Shown here: positions 24,641-37,312 of the stretch, piece by piece | Numbering within the stretch: the stretch's first letter is position 1 | Layout: every line of letters starts with the position of its first letter | Assembly: GCA_024734555.1 (NCBI GenBank) | Contig: JANPWX010000336.1 | Span: forward strand, 888,812-952,811 | DNA length: 64,000 nucleotides | From: Trochalopteron elliotii | Taxonomy: Eukaryota > Chordata > Aves > Passeriformes > Leiothrichidae | Reading direction: 5' to 3' | The notes under the pieces: model-generated | The model's input: the letters and a program-made list of their open reading frames with translations, nothing else | The model's database searches: none | Told to the model about the DNA's origin: nothing | Position numbers and translations under genes: made by a program

Positions 24641-27138
24641 AAATGCACCATCTCAGCTGATGGGGCAATCAATTGCCCATTTGCACAAGTTCATTCTGGT
24701 AACAAAATGGGGTATTTTTGTTAAGCATGAATCCCCCTAAAATCACAAAGATGGAGCAGTGCATCCTGCACCTAACTCAAGGATAAGATACCAGACTAAG
24801 CAGGCTGTGTCCCTTGATGCACAACATGAATTTGTGAAGAGTTCAGAGATCCCAACTGCCAAACACTTTTATCTCTGAAGTTAGTAAACAACACAGACAC
24901 TCACTGAATCTGCATTGCTTCTTATAAACTAGACTTGAAAACCAGCAAGGCTTCACCAAGGACTTGTGAAACCTGAAAGGAGGTAAAAAACAAGTCCTTT
25001 TTCTAATTTACTATGCCAAACAACAGACCAAACCTAATTCTCCACTTTTTGGAATCTTTGTGAACACAGAGGCATCCAAACCCAGCCAGGTGGGGTTATA
25101 CTTTCAGGTCATACAAGTGAAGAGCAGCTGATGAACAGCTTTGAAAGAAGCTTGCTGCACACACAAAACAAAATCAAAGGAAACAAGAGAAAAATCATCC
25201 AAGGCTATGGTCAGTATCCAAAACATTCCCCCCACAGCAGCTTGAGCACTTTTGGAAAGTGCACTGCAGACCAAACTATATTGTATATATTGTATATATA
25301 ATATTACAGTATTAACTAGTAACTCTAAAAAGTCCCTTTACAACAGTTTTTTCTCTTTTCTTTTCCATGGAAGTCATCAAAATACCTACTTTGAGCACAA
25401 CAGCAAATCACTGCCAATCTTGTGAGACTGAGCTACTTCTAAATTGGGAACTGTGACAAGAGAGTAGCACAGCACTAAGGCTTACCTAAGGAAATGAGTC
25501 ACTTCAATTAAAGCAGCAGCTATAGAATTTAACAGAATAAATTAATGTCAATTAATTAACACTTATGATCCTATTATCAAAGGTTTTATGGAATTGTAGC
25601 CTAGATATCACTATATGAACATATAGTTAATGATCTGATGTACAGGACCAAACCCCAGTATAATCCCTCCTGCCAGTATATAACTGCTTGCTTAAGAAAG
25701 GAATAGTTGACTGCTAAATCAATTCTCAGTTCAAGAGACCAGCACATTATCAGAAGGGCTGACACTCTATTGAGTGAGTTGGCACTCGCATTTTTAATCT
25801 GGTATTCCATTTCTTAGTTAAACTTCATTGCCTACCTTATTTATATAAGCCTTTTTATCTTCTTGGAAAGCAGGAGGTACCTCTCCAGTAAGATCTATCC
25901 TTAGAATGCAATCACTTTTTCTTGACATCCTTCTAACACCACCATGGCCCAAACCTCCCTTCCTGCTGTACCTGCTGTGCAGGTACACAAAAAAGGTGTA
26001 TGACTGTTCAGCACATGCTCTCCTCCCATAGTAAAAAGTGGGAAGAAAACCTGGCTGTTCCCACATGACAAATTTGCTTTGCTATTTCCAGCCCCAATGA
26101 TACAAGAAGAGGAGCACAAGGGCTTTTCCTGTACAGCTCCAAGTCTTATGGCTCAGCATGGCAGCATAGTAAATAAGCTTAGAAATTGCAATGTCTGGGT
26201 GAAAACAGCCACACAAAATCTGCTTCAAGTCCTCGCTCTTACAGATGCACAAAATCACACCAGGCTCCCCTGCACACCCTTCTGCAAATATGTGAGTAAC
26301 TGGATGAGTTTCACTCTCACCAGTTTAAAAACTTCACACTCATGTGTCTTCTCCAGGATTGACATTTTACAGGCTCTGGGAGCAAGGGAGAAGTGTCAGC
26401 ACAGTTTACAAACCAGAGGATGATAGTCAGACCACAGGCACTTGGCTTTATGTCCTCAGGGGTGGAGCAGCTGGGAGATGAGCCCCACAAAGGCCAGGCA
26501 CCAGTGACACTCCACACTGGAGGCAGCAGCACAGCCATGTGCCCCATGAGAGGCCACTTCCAGCCGGTGACAAAGTGGGTAAGACAGCACACAGCTCTCC
26601 CCCAAGGATGGCTGCAGCCCCTGATGGGCACTGACAGCACCAGGCAGCCTGCCACCACCTCTTACCTGACCTCCTGCTTCCCAAAACACTCCTCCAGGTA
26701 AATCTGACAAAGGAAACAGCCGTAGTTTCTGTGAGGATAGGACCCCACCAAGTCAGTGACCTTTCCAGAAGCACAGAGAAAAAAGCACGTCTCTCTCCCG
26801 CTTGCAGCCCAATCCCATAAAACTTTTTACACACACTTAAGCTCATCTTTCCATGTTAAAGCACTTGTGATGAACTTTAAGCACCATCTTATGTACCATG
26901 GAAGTTTCCTAACGTGCTTCTGGAGAGCTTGGTTCTTGCCTGCTTACTGAACTGGGCTGGTCTGGCATTAAAAGAACAATGCCTCTTCCCAGAAGGATTG
27001 TCATTGTCAGGATTGTCATAGTTGAACCATTCAAAACAGCCTAAACACAGCAAATCAAATGCACTCATGATGCCTTAAGTTTTAGCTTTCAGGTTTTTTT
27101 AGATTCTGTGCTGCCTAGGTGTGTGGTTCTGAGCCTCA
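24641..27138. other. Unique noncoding DNA
   Basis: No gene is recognised. A TA-rich tract with repeated TTGTATATA words lies at 25279-25310. Sequence at 25,500-25,640 is AT-rich with TCAATTAATTAACAC texture. The part 26,390-26,710 has several overlapping open frames on both strands without recognisable content. A short 15-16 base duplication (AGGATTGTCAT) occurs at about 26,994-27,020. Confidence 0.5.
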
Positions 27139-27529
27139 TGTTAAGTGTCAGTCAGCTCTCTTCACAGAGTAGGGAGACAAAACAAATCTTTTTCCTGATG
27201 AAGACCAAGGACAGTGGTTACAAGTTTTCAGGCCCAAAAGCACAAACAACAGTGGACTGAAGAGAGAAAACAAGAAGGATGGGACTTCACAACCTGAAGC
27301 TGTAATTGGACAATTAAACCCCAAAATGCAAATGAACCAAAACTTATAAAAGTGTGAGACCTTGTGACCTGTGGTCCATTTTGTGACCATTTTTGGTCCA
27401 CCTTGGGTGTAGCCCTGCTCAGGCTCTTGTCCTGCCCAAGGTGTACCCTTAAAGGCCCTTCAATAAATATCTACTTTATTCTCTAGCTCTGTCCAGTCTC
27501 AGTTCCAGGTCAGCCTTCCCAAGGCATCA
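27139..27529 (+). mobile_element. Solo LTR of a songbird endogenous retrovirus (391 bp)
   Basis: The element starts TGTTAAG and ends GGCATCA, the TG...CA termini of retroviral LTRs. Inside, in order, are an octamer ATGCAAAT at 27326-27333, a TATA box TATAAAAG at 27345-27352, a poly(A) signal AATAAA at 27462-27467, and a T/C-rich U5-like end containing CTCTGTCCAG. This order fixes the + orientation and defines U3, R and U5. I recognise the overall sequence as one of the common ERVL-like LTRs of songbirds. The flanks read CTCA on both sides (27135-27138 and 27530-27533), consistent with a short target-site duplication. No internal viral sequence lies on either side, so it is a solo LTR left by recombination. 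Confidence 0.85.
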
Positions 27530-30500
27530 CTCAGATCTGATAAAAATTGTTTCCAGAATGAACTCCCAAAATCCCATTTTGATCCTTTCAGCCACCTTTC
27601 AGCGTGAGTGCTGCACACAGGCTACTCTCCCACACCCTGCATCCCAATCCCATGGACAATGGTGCAGAGTCCATCCACTGGAGAGGGCAGGACCCTTAGT
27701 GAAGACACCCCAACACGTGTTTCCCACAGGTATGTGCTCAGCCCTGAAATCAGGTTCTCCCTTTCCATGTGGGCACACCACTTCCATAAGAAAAAGTGAT
27801 ATGTAGTCACTAATTGCTCTAATTCATTACTGTGTGCCAGGTAACTCACAGCATCATTTAAGCCCAGGTTAGGAGCTAGATTGCTAAATAAGCTTTAATC
27901 ATAATGGTCCTCAAAGAACAAAAGGCAGGGGAGAGAAGCCACTTTGCCTTCATCTGTCTTCTCTTGTTGCCAAAGCCCTCTCAGATGGTTCCCCCATTTA
28001 TCACTTGGATAGAAATCGTTAGCTCTTCTCATTCCAGCTCCTACAGACTGATGATGGCTGTTCGAATTTTTATTTACTTTTTTCTCTAACTATGCACAGA
28101 GTTAGGGCTGTGGTAACTCCAGTTCTTTTATAAAAGTTCTCATTTATAAGGGAAGTACTGAAAATCATATACAGTGCCACACAGTCTGCACAGAGACATG
28201 CCCCTGGATAATGAACAAATGAGATTTTAAAGCAGAATATAAGCACTCAAATACTTCAAGTCCTGTTTACAAAAAGTGCATTCTACTCTCAGGGCATTTA
28301 AATTATCTTATTAAATACCAAACCTCAAACCAAGTCATTCTGAGTTAGAATTGCAGTTGTTTGCTCAAACATATAGAGTATGAAGCTCCAAATATGAACT
28401 GTATAATCATCCAATGTATGAAATGCATAATCTGGAGCACAGGCTACACTGACTATCCTCCCTCCTCCTGGGCAGTGATGTAACTGTATTCACCTGGTTA
28501 CCTGCTGGTAACATCTGGACTACCATTTCAGGATCTTAAAATGTTTCACTTCATTTTCAGGTAAAAATAAAGATACAAAGAAACAGGATGAGAAAAGGGG
28601 TTGGGGAAGAGGGAACAGTTTCTTTAAGCTAAGAAGGCAGTGTGAAAACTCAGCTGTTAGGAGAAAAAAATAAAAACACAAGAGCAGTTTTCTTCTAGAG
28701 AACATTGACTTAAACCAAACATATTCTTAATGGAAAGTTATTAATGTGAAAAAAGATGGACCAGCTCTAGACAGAAAAGATATAACTGGCCTAAGTGAAT
28801 AAACAGGGAAATCAGAATTTAAATTCAGATCTTTGACACTAATTTATTCAAATACACAAAAATACAGGAGCTGAACGCTCACCACCTTTAACATCCAACC
28901 CACCACCTCTCATCAAAAAGCATTTCATCTGTCAAAAAAAGAAAAAAAAAAAGAAAAAATACTCTATAGGCTGAAAACTGCTGACTTACATTTGTTCAGC
29001 TAATGTCCAATTATTATTACATGAAACTCCACATGGAAAAAAAAAAAGGTCTAATAAGAAATCTAATGAAAATTGAGTATTTTACAAGAAAGTTACCTAA
29101 GCATAAAGTCAGCTGGATATTACACTGGTATTCAAATCCAGGGGTACTAACAAGGGGAAAGCTGGCATTCACACAGGAATGAGTTCTCAGACATGGAGGA
29201 AGAGAGTGAGCCAAAATCTTCCAGAAGTCCATTCTCATTATGCTAATTTAGCTTTTTTTCCCTAAATATGCATTTTAACAAACACCAAGCTTTCTACACA
29301 GTATTTGAAAACAGTTTTCTGTGCATCACTTTGAACTGAAACTTTTGCCAATTCATTTTTGGGAGAGGAAATAGAGATTTGTGGTGGGAGAGGGGGAAAT
29401 GGGAGCACAAGGTGCAGCCCCCCACCTCGCAGCCCAAAATTGCTGAGGATTAGAAATGCAGGACAAGACACAGGGCTCAGCCTCCTGTCCTGCACAAACG
29501 AAAGGGGCAGCAAATTGTGACATGGCTTACTGTGCATGACTTATTTAATTTTGATTATTTTCCTCGATTGTAAGGTTAATGAAAGCCTCTGCTGCATTTC
29601 AGTGCAGACAGATTTCACTGCCCCTCTCTTCACCGATTTCAGCCATAAAGCCACACTAATTACTCTGACAGGATAACAGGAGGAAAAAAGAAAGAGATAC
29701 AGGCAAACACACAGATATTCCCCGTGAGCTGTCATGGGTAAAAGAGGGCTACAGCCCCTTGGCCCAGCCAGTCCTATTGACACAACAAAGGAGCTTCTGG
29801 CCTGGCAGCACAGAGCAAAAACTGTGGATGCAGAGAGCAGAACGGGGAGAGGGGAAAAAAAGGAAGAAAGAAAAGGAAGTACACACTCATTCTTGTGTTG
29901 TGACATCCTCACTATGCAAAGCTTTCATTGCAAAGAAAAGTGCTATTGAGAGAAGGTGCAGGGGACCAAAATGCTGGGAGGCAAACAAGCAAACACGCAG
30001 CAGCACCTGCTGAGAGAGGCCCAGGACCCCTGCAAACACAGAAATCAATCAGCAAGCCCAGTGCTGGGAGAGGCAGCTATTTCAAATTAATGAAATAACC
30101 ACTTTCTTGACAGACTAGGTCTATATTCTGCTGCTAACAGCCTGCAGGTGCCCACCACCTCCGAGCACCTCACACAACACAGACACACACTGCAGCCACT
30201 GTGAGATGGATCGTGCATCCAGTTTTCCTGTGCACTCTGTAATGTTCAGGCAGTCACCAAAATTACATCTACTTTGCTGTTAAAGGAGGAGAGAAATTGA
30301 ATTGTGAGTGAAAACGCTTCAGCTGGACAGGAAGGAATGTCGGCAGGGCAGCCCTGGCTGCAGCCAGCTCCAGCTGAGCACCATATGAGAGGATTTACCT
30401 CTCACTGGCTCCAGATAGAAACCTGTCCTTGCCATAGTCCTGTGAAATTGCCAGCTCTAAACACTGCAATTTACCACAGGCACTGACAATAGCTACCGGT

Positions 30501-30594
30501 TATCTCCCTTGCCAGCAGGAAGAATCACCATTAACTCACTCCCATCAGTGCTCTGAACTCGCATTTAGAGCCCCACCAACATAGGTGAAAACAC
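27530..30594. other. Unique noncoding DNA with AT-rich candidate block
   Basis: No gene is recognised. The parts 28,110-28,440 and 29,230-29,650 are AT-rich with TTATTTAATTTTGATTATTTT-like texture (29,540-29,570) and may include regulatory sequence. A runs occur at 28931-28956 (interrupted by G) and 29037-29047. The frame at 29541-29912 (minus, 123 codons) has no recognised domain. Confidence 0.5.
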
Positions 30595-30627
30595 CTCCTG
30601 CTCTGGGGTGCTTTGCTCACTGAAGGT
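30595..30627 (+). repeat. 33-bp direct repeat, left copy
   Basis: This copy matches 31049-31081 at 32 of 33 positions (C versus A at the fourth base). It lies 13 bases to the left of an LTR-like insertion whose right end directly abuts the other copy. Confidence 0.95.
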
Positions 30628-30640
30628 CTAAAGACCTCTT

Positions 30641-31048
30641 TGTTACAGGGCATTTTAAAGGCTTTTCAGCCAATAGCATACTGCTATTGCTTATATTTAG
30701 CATACTGCTAAAGCTTACAGACAATTGTTCTAGCCAATCACTAAAAGCACACGTACACCTGCTTCAAACAATGCTTGCTTGTATGCTATTAACAATATAC
30801 AATACTCTTATTAAGCTTAAAACCTTCTATTACCTTGCTAGGCATATCCTCCTGCAGTCTTAAGGTCTATCCTGGCCAAACCTAAAACTCAAACTGTTGC
30901 TTCATGTCCTTGCTTGCTGTACTATTGTGATTTTTCCTACTTTCAAGCTTTGCAGTGGCAGCTAATTCTAAGTTCTTCTGCTGTCTCTGTTTCTGGGGCC
31001 TGCTTTCACAGCTTTCTGAAAGCCTTATTACCTTTAATATTTCCCACA
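30641..31048. mobile_element. LTR-like insertion (about 408 bp), probably ERVK-type
   Basis: The segment begins TGTTACAGGGCATTTTAAAG and ends ATATTTCCCACA, a terminus pair I associate with songbird ERVK-type LTRs. CCAAT boxes occur at 30670-30674 and 30734-30738, and a 13-base direct repeat (TAGCATACTGCTA) at 30674-30686 and 30698-30710. No clear AATAAA is present, and the reverse complement also starts TG and ends CA, so direction is not certain; + is slightly favoured by the CCAAT boxes near that end. No internal retroviral sequence flanks it. The bounding 33-bp repeats are far longer than a normal 4-6 bp target-site duplication. Confidence 0.65.
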
Positions 31049-31081
31049 CTCATGCTCTGGGGTGCTTTGCTCACTGAAGGT
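31049..31081 (+). repeat. 33-bp direct repeat, right copy
   Basis: This is the partner of 30595-30627 with one mismatch. It begins at the base immediately after the putative LTR terminus CCCACA, suggesting that the duplication boundary and the insertion boundary are the same event. Confidence 0.95.
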
Positions 31082-31339
31082 TTCCCCTCAGCAGTGAGCA
31101 CCAGGACAGGATCTGCATGTACCAGGTGCACCCAGTCAGTTAAATAAAAATCATTTCACTAGTTTTATACAGTTTTTTCCCCCTGTTGGATAAAACACTG
31201 TGAAATGTGAGCCACACATAACACCATGCATTTTTTCCCTGGGTCCAGCTCCCAGTGAATCAAAGGCATTTTACTCAAGTAAGGACCACAAGCCTTGTAG
31301 CTTAGACCACATTTGTAATGAGTACTACTTGGGTCATGA
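31082..31339. other. Unique noncoding DNA, nothing recognised
   Basis: No feature can be supported in this short stretch. Confidence 0.5.
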
Positions 31340-31545
31340 AGAGTTTCACCCATAAATCTCAAAACACTTTGCAAACACAAGGAAACCTCATTTTTATCAC
31401 TTCCCAGTTTGGCAAAAATCATGAGGGAAAGTGCAAAGGAGAGATTTCATTCTGGAAAGGGGAAACCCCTCACCAGTGGTCAAGAAATGAGACAAAATTC
31501 TAACCCAGGTCTCTCCCATCTCACCACACTCTCACTGGTGCCTCA
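31340..31545 (+). mobile_element. Probable MIR-like core-SINE relic
   Basis: The order of degraded phrases matches amniote core-SINEs. AATCTCAAAACACTTTGCAAA comes first, then a TCATTTTTATCACTTCCCAGTTTGGCA section with GAGGGAAA (the 'fraction of ATGAGGAAACTGAGG' region). Downstream are CAGTGGTCAAGAAATGAGACA and CTAACCCAGGTCTCT, corresponding to the 'CAGTGGCAGAG...AACCCAGGTCT' end. Each match is weak alone; the order and spacing are the evidence. Confidence 0.5.
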
Positions 31546-34500
31546 CCACTCCCTAAGTTCCACCTTTGGATCACTTTGGAAATGCATTTGGTATGCCCCC
31601 CATGAAACATGCAGTATTTATCTCCTCGTTCCTGAAATCTTGTTATCTTGACAAATAACAATTAGCCACTTTCAGCACCAAGAAAGAAAACATATTTTCT
31701 GTCTTTCCTGTTAGTTATACTTTAAACCTACATGAACTGTAGTCATGGGAATAAAAAAAAAAGAGGGGGAGGGATGGGGAAGCTTTGGAAGAGGGAGCTT
31801 TGCTACAATAGCCACATTTTGACAACTTAACAGAAACAAACTAAATTATTTTGTGTCTTTCCCATCAAGTTTCCTTCAATTAGCTTCACCACTGAGTTCA
31901 AAAGGTGATTACTTGAGACCTATTCTAGTTTGTGGAATTACAGTCCCTCAATGGTGTATGCAAAGACATGGGGAAATCTGTACTAAAGCTCAGCTGCCTT
32001 GGCTAAATATTGAAAGAAGAAAAGCAGGGAGGTGGGGGAAGGAGGAAGGCACTTGGCATTCAGAGCTTCTCCACGGTGGAACAATTAATTTTCCACTCTG
32101 TGATGAGATGACCGACACAGTGCTGCAGCACATGCATAAATACTTGTCCATCAGCACTCAAAAACTCAGGCAGGAGAGCACCAAAACAGCTTCTCGATGA
32201 TACACTGTCACTAACGCCTGAAAGTCCCTCAGTGGCAATGCTGCACACAAAAGCTGATCCTTGTTGCCACATTTTAAAATCACCACTCTTCTTTTCAGAC
32301 TAATGGCTTTCTCCTCCTGCTCTTAATGCCTTTTTTTTTTTTTTTTCTGTTTTGTTACATCGTTAAACAACTTCTTAATTTTCTTCCTTTGCACATATGT
32401 CTTGACAGGAGGGGAGCACACACTTCTGGGTGCTTTTCAACAAATCAGTCACTTGTGATGCTCAGGGCACTCCATCCTGGGCTGAGGAGCAGAAAGACAA
32501 TAAATATAAATGTAAACCAAACTTAGGAGTGATGCTCCCAAGCCCTTTTGCTGACCCCTTGCAGGAGGCTCACTCTGTCCATACAGCTCCAGACCCAGCC
32601 AGGCACTGAGTACCAGCACCTGCCTCCAGCATTGCCCCGGGGCCTCTGACACCCTGCTTGCATTGGACAGATTTCCAAGTACTCAGGAATCAGAGACATC
32701 TCAAGGGGTCATTTGGTCTGAAATCTCAGCCCCGATTTTGCAGCCTTCCAAAGAACTCTTGCCTAGAAGTGGCAAGAAGTGTTCATCTGTCAGCAAGGAC
32801 AGCCCAAGCAGAACAAGAACTGAAACAGAGAAAAGCAACAAAGAAACCCAAGACAAAACAAACAAACAAAATACCCACTGAAAACAACTCCAAACCCATC
32901 CAATTCCTGACTGTATCTTGAAAAAGGCAGTAACAAAGTAAATTTTCACGTCCAGGGTCCATGGACTGCCCCCAAGTAACACTTGGTGCCTGTAGATACA
33001 GTGGGAGATACAGTGGATCCCCCAGCACCTTCCAGATTTTTTTTGAGCAGAGTCCAAACCTTCAGCCACACTCAGATCCACTGCAAAACATCTCTGAGGC
33101 ATAAGAGCCCCAGATGCCAAGAGCTGCTGTCCCAGAGCAACACTCCAAGCCCAGCTCTGGTTGCCAGCCCAGAGGAGCACCCCTCCTCAGCTCAAACCCA
33201 CAGGAGTTTTATAGGTTTCTTTTAGGCAGGACTAGCAAGGCAGCTTCTTTTAACTTCCAGTGGCTTTGCTCTGTTCCTGACTCACCCATGCAGTGCTGTG
33301 CTTTTCAAGATGTCCTTGCAATTCCACCTGGAAAGCAACAGCAGTGCACACCACCCACTGAGAGCCTAAACAAGCCAACCCCATCCACTCTAGGAGAGGA
33401 TGTGTTTCCCACTTACTCTGTGATTATCCATAAATGTTCACAGGTGGGGGATGGCACCCTGTGGAAGCTGTTCCATCATCCAGGCAGGACATGGCAGTAG
33501 GGGCTGCCTACTGTGAGGGCAGCACAGCCTCTCCTGTGCTATGCACATCACCCAGAGCAGGAGTCCTGAGCCTTGGACGTTCTGCATAACACAGCCACTT
33601 GAAAAATTAGTAATAGTAATGAAAATTAAACAATCCGAAATAACTGACACCAGCAGACACGAGTTGTCCTTTCAGTGACTCTCAGTTTTGTCACAAGAAT
33701 GCACAGTAAGCACACAGGTGAATAATGCACCAACTGCATTTCAAATGGTCTCTCACCCAGAATACCCAACTACTGGTATGAACTGCAGGACTTCTGCTCC
33801 AACAAATTATTGAAAATCTGAGCAGCTCATCACAAACAGAGCAGCCTGAGTCAACAGCAGGCACAGTTCTCACTTAATCAGTTCTATTATAGCATGTGCA
33901 AAGTTAAAAGCAACAGATAATTACATAAATGAGAGTAATACCACACCAGGTAAAAAGGTGCCACTTACTGTATCACTAATTAAAATTATGTTTCCAGTAT
34001 TCTTGTTTTACAGATATCCTTGTCTTTGCCTTTGTAGTTTCTGCCTTTTGTGGCAGTTTGTTTCTACTTTCTTTGTTCAAGTGTTAGGAATTCAGCATCA
34101 TATAATCAGAGGGGGGAAAAAGCTTGAAAAATACACCTGTTTACAGGTATTTGACTCTACTACCTGCTCCCACTTCTTTCCCCTGGAAGGTTTGTGCTCC
34201 AGTAAATTTGAATAAGCATATATAATTTTCATTGCAAAAAAAAATCCCTTACCTCATAGCTACCAAAAGGAAAAAAAAAAATCACCAAGGTAACAGATAT
34301 GTCAGGATCCTTACCATGGCAAATCCAGCATTTGTAATCCAAACTGCATCTAAAATATCCCCTCTAATCACATCTGCCTTTCTTTATAGCATGGTCACTT
34401 TGCTTACTGAACTAGCACTGCACTTTTGGGCTGGGGCACACTCAGGAGCTTTTCTGAAGGAGCTGGCCCACTTAATCCAAAAGTTTTCTTTCAGACTTGC

Positions 34501-37250
34501 ACTTCGTAAACTGGACAAGAACATTAAGTAGAACTGGAAAGCAAGTAGCAAATGGTCTTTGAAAGCCATCTCAAAGCCACCAGAAATAGCAATCTATTGA
34601 ACAGGCATCTGTAACAAATGCAGAAGGTGGAAAGCTTAGGAAAAGAGGAAGAAGCAGATGAGATAACAGTCCACTGAGTGAAGCTGGAACTACCTGAACA
34701 CATTTCAGTGATCATCTTGCCAGTATAAATATGGAGTCTTAGTAATTTAAAGGAGAAAGTTTAATATTTCTAAGTCGTATTCTAAATTCTAATTGTATTT
34801 CTAAACAAAAAAAAAAAAAAACCCATCTGAGAAATGCAAGCTGCTATGAGTAGCACCCATATATGCCCTGGTATGCAGGACACTTTTGCTACCACCTAAA
34901 CACTTGAGAGTTAAATGGAAGCAGAAGCAGACTTGGTGACAGCTTTTCCTGAAGTGCAGCAGAGGGGCAAATCCATGTGATATAATCATATATGGTGAAG
35001 GGCACATGAGGCAAAAAAGGAGAAGAAATATCTGCACCTTAAACATCCCTGAGGATCTGCTAAGATACAGTGTCCCAACAAAGGGGATGGCCACCACCAT
35101 GTCTGTATGGTAACAATTTCCTTTTTGCAGAGCCTTCACTGTGGAGAGTTGCAGGAGAAAGCACCTCTTGAAGGATTAACACACCATGAAAGAAGTCCAG
35201 CCACAGTGAGTTGGTAAATTCAGGGAGTGACTGTTCACCTTGACCAGATGACCCCAAGACATAAATGCACACAGGCTAGAAAGTAAAAGACAAGTTTCTC
35301 CCCCATCTTTAAGGCTAGACAGCATTCTGCCAGACACATCCTATTTGTCCCTACATGGGAATTTTTGGAATCTGCAGTGTGCATCTTTGCCCAGAGCTTC
35401 CCAGTGACCCCACAGGCTGGAAGGAAGTGGCTGGGTACTGCACCCACATCAGTGCTGTCAGGCACCAACTACACACAGCCAGTAAGAACACTCCTCAATC
35501 CCTTGAGCAGCAACTCCAAAATATGCCCCTAGATATTTGCAGTAGAAACAAAGGAAAACAAGCAAAAAAGAAGAAAAAAAATAGGGAAAAATACATCTAT
35601 ATCTGTGTAAATGCAGGAAAAACTGATTAGAGAAGACAGGGGTAACAGGAGACCCCTGCTCTGTCACCAGCGCTCAGGCAGGAGCACAGACAAGAGCTCA
35701 GAGATGTAGGAATTGCAGGAATGAGTCATTTCAGCTGCCCATATGTGCAGCATGGCAAGCTGCACAGAAGAGGAACATTCACAGCCAAGGATCTGTAGAG
35801 AAATATCAGTGCAGTTAAGTATGCAAATATTTTGCTGTTGACAAAGGAAGTAACAGGGTAATTTTTCACTGTTTTTTGCTTGTGCCTCTCTTTAAAAGAC
35901 ATCAAAAGCAATACCACAAGCCTCACCATCACCCTCACATTTGACACTGTAAAACTACAATCATACACAAATGCCTGCCATGTGCACTCCCAACATACTT
36001 TCCCCCCTATTCAAAAATGAAGTGCCACTTTTAAATATTTCCACTTTACTTCCTTTGAATTGCCGGAGATCAAATGAGTCAATTAAGTGCTGTGTCTTTT
36101 TTGTGTGGAGGGAAGATGAAGGTAATTTGCTGCTCAGTGCATCTGTTTCCTCATCAGCACAGTAAGGACCAGGCTAATTAGGGGAGGAAAACAATATGGT
36201 CATATGGATAGGCCAGATTGCCTGTCACTCAGCTATTCAGCAGCCAGGCTGTGCTATGAGGACAGCAAACAGATGAGGAGTCTTCATCTCCTTCCTTGCC
36301 ATGCCTTGGGAAAAAAAGAAGCTTACTTCAAGCACTCAGATGGTTACCTGAATATTTTTAGCATCAATCCCAAAAGGTTCCTCCCCAAATCCTGTTGTTT
36401 ATTATGCGCCCATGATGAACGTGAACCAAAATCTTCACAGTCTCTGCCCCCCTCACCAACATTTTTTTAAAAATACGTGTTTGGGAAGCAACTGGAAATT
36501 GTAAGAAGCGGTACACCATCAAGAACCGTCTAAAAATCTGTTGTTGCTACTCATTTTGCTCCCCAACACAGAAAATTCCTGAATATTTTTCCTTCATTTT
36601 CAGTTTCAATAGATTAAATTAGCCATACAATTTCATTCCCGAAGTCCTCTAATTCTGGAACACTGCAGAATCACAGACCCCAACTCCACAATCATGTGGG
36701 GAGTACCCTGATTCTGCTTTAAATCACCAATCCTACCTCTCATGTCAAAAGTTATTTTCTTGGCAAACTGAAAGCATGCAAGTGCATGAGAAAAACAACT
36801 TTAAGTAGAGAAGGCAGAAATAAGTAATTCCAAGCCACTCACACACAGTCCCACTGCAGCATTTCTGTTTATTAGGAGAAGATATGGAATATCAGAGGAA
36901 GTTCATTTATTCACTGGCCTGTATTATCAAGCAGCAGCAGACATTACATTTACCACATCCAAGCTTTATTTGCTGCTACAAAATGAAATGGTAGAGGGTA
37001 CAGAAAACAAGTTCTCTCAGATCGAGCATATCATGAAGGCAATCAACCCAAGCAAGGGCTTCCACATGTCCCTGTCAGGCACAGACTGAGTGCCCCACGC
37101 TGCAAATACGACTTCTTGGTTTGTTGGGGTTTTTTTTTTAATATTATTTACTTTAATAGAGTATTCCCAGCTGATCTCTGGTTTTACACTGATCAGAAAC
37201 ACACCAATAAAGTCTGATCTTCAAACACGGAATAATTTAGCAGACTGTAC
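31546..37250. other. Unique noncoding DNA
   Basis: No gene, RNA or named repeat is recognised across this stretch. Simple tracts include a T run at 32332-32346, an A-rich (AAAC)-like tract at 32838-32876 and an A run at 34806-34821. The part 36,500-36,670 has AT-rich texture that could be regulatory. A 159-codon minus frame at 32701-33180 and a 128-codon plus frame at 33114-33500 overlap and lack known domains. Confidence 0.5.
32838..32876 (+). repeat. A-rich (AAAC)n-like simple sequence
   Basis: The tract has CAACAAAGAAACCC-type sequence leading into ACAAACAAACAAA repeats. It is A/C-rich on this strand like the other three tracts of this kind. Confidence 0.8.
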
Positions 37251-37312
37251 TAAACAAAAAACCACAAACAAACATTAAAAACCAAACAAAAACAAACAAC
37301 CAAAAAAACCTC
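37251..37312 (+). repeat. A-rich (AAAC)n-like simple sequence
   Basis: Imperfect AAAC and AACC units run for about 60 bases with no G. Confidence 0.85.

Noticed and set aside
36060..36165. Words resembling MIR (ATCAAATGAGTCAATTAAG and CTGTTTCCTCATC)
   Set aside because: They occur in the wrong relative order for one MIR element, so the resemblance is probably coincidence.
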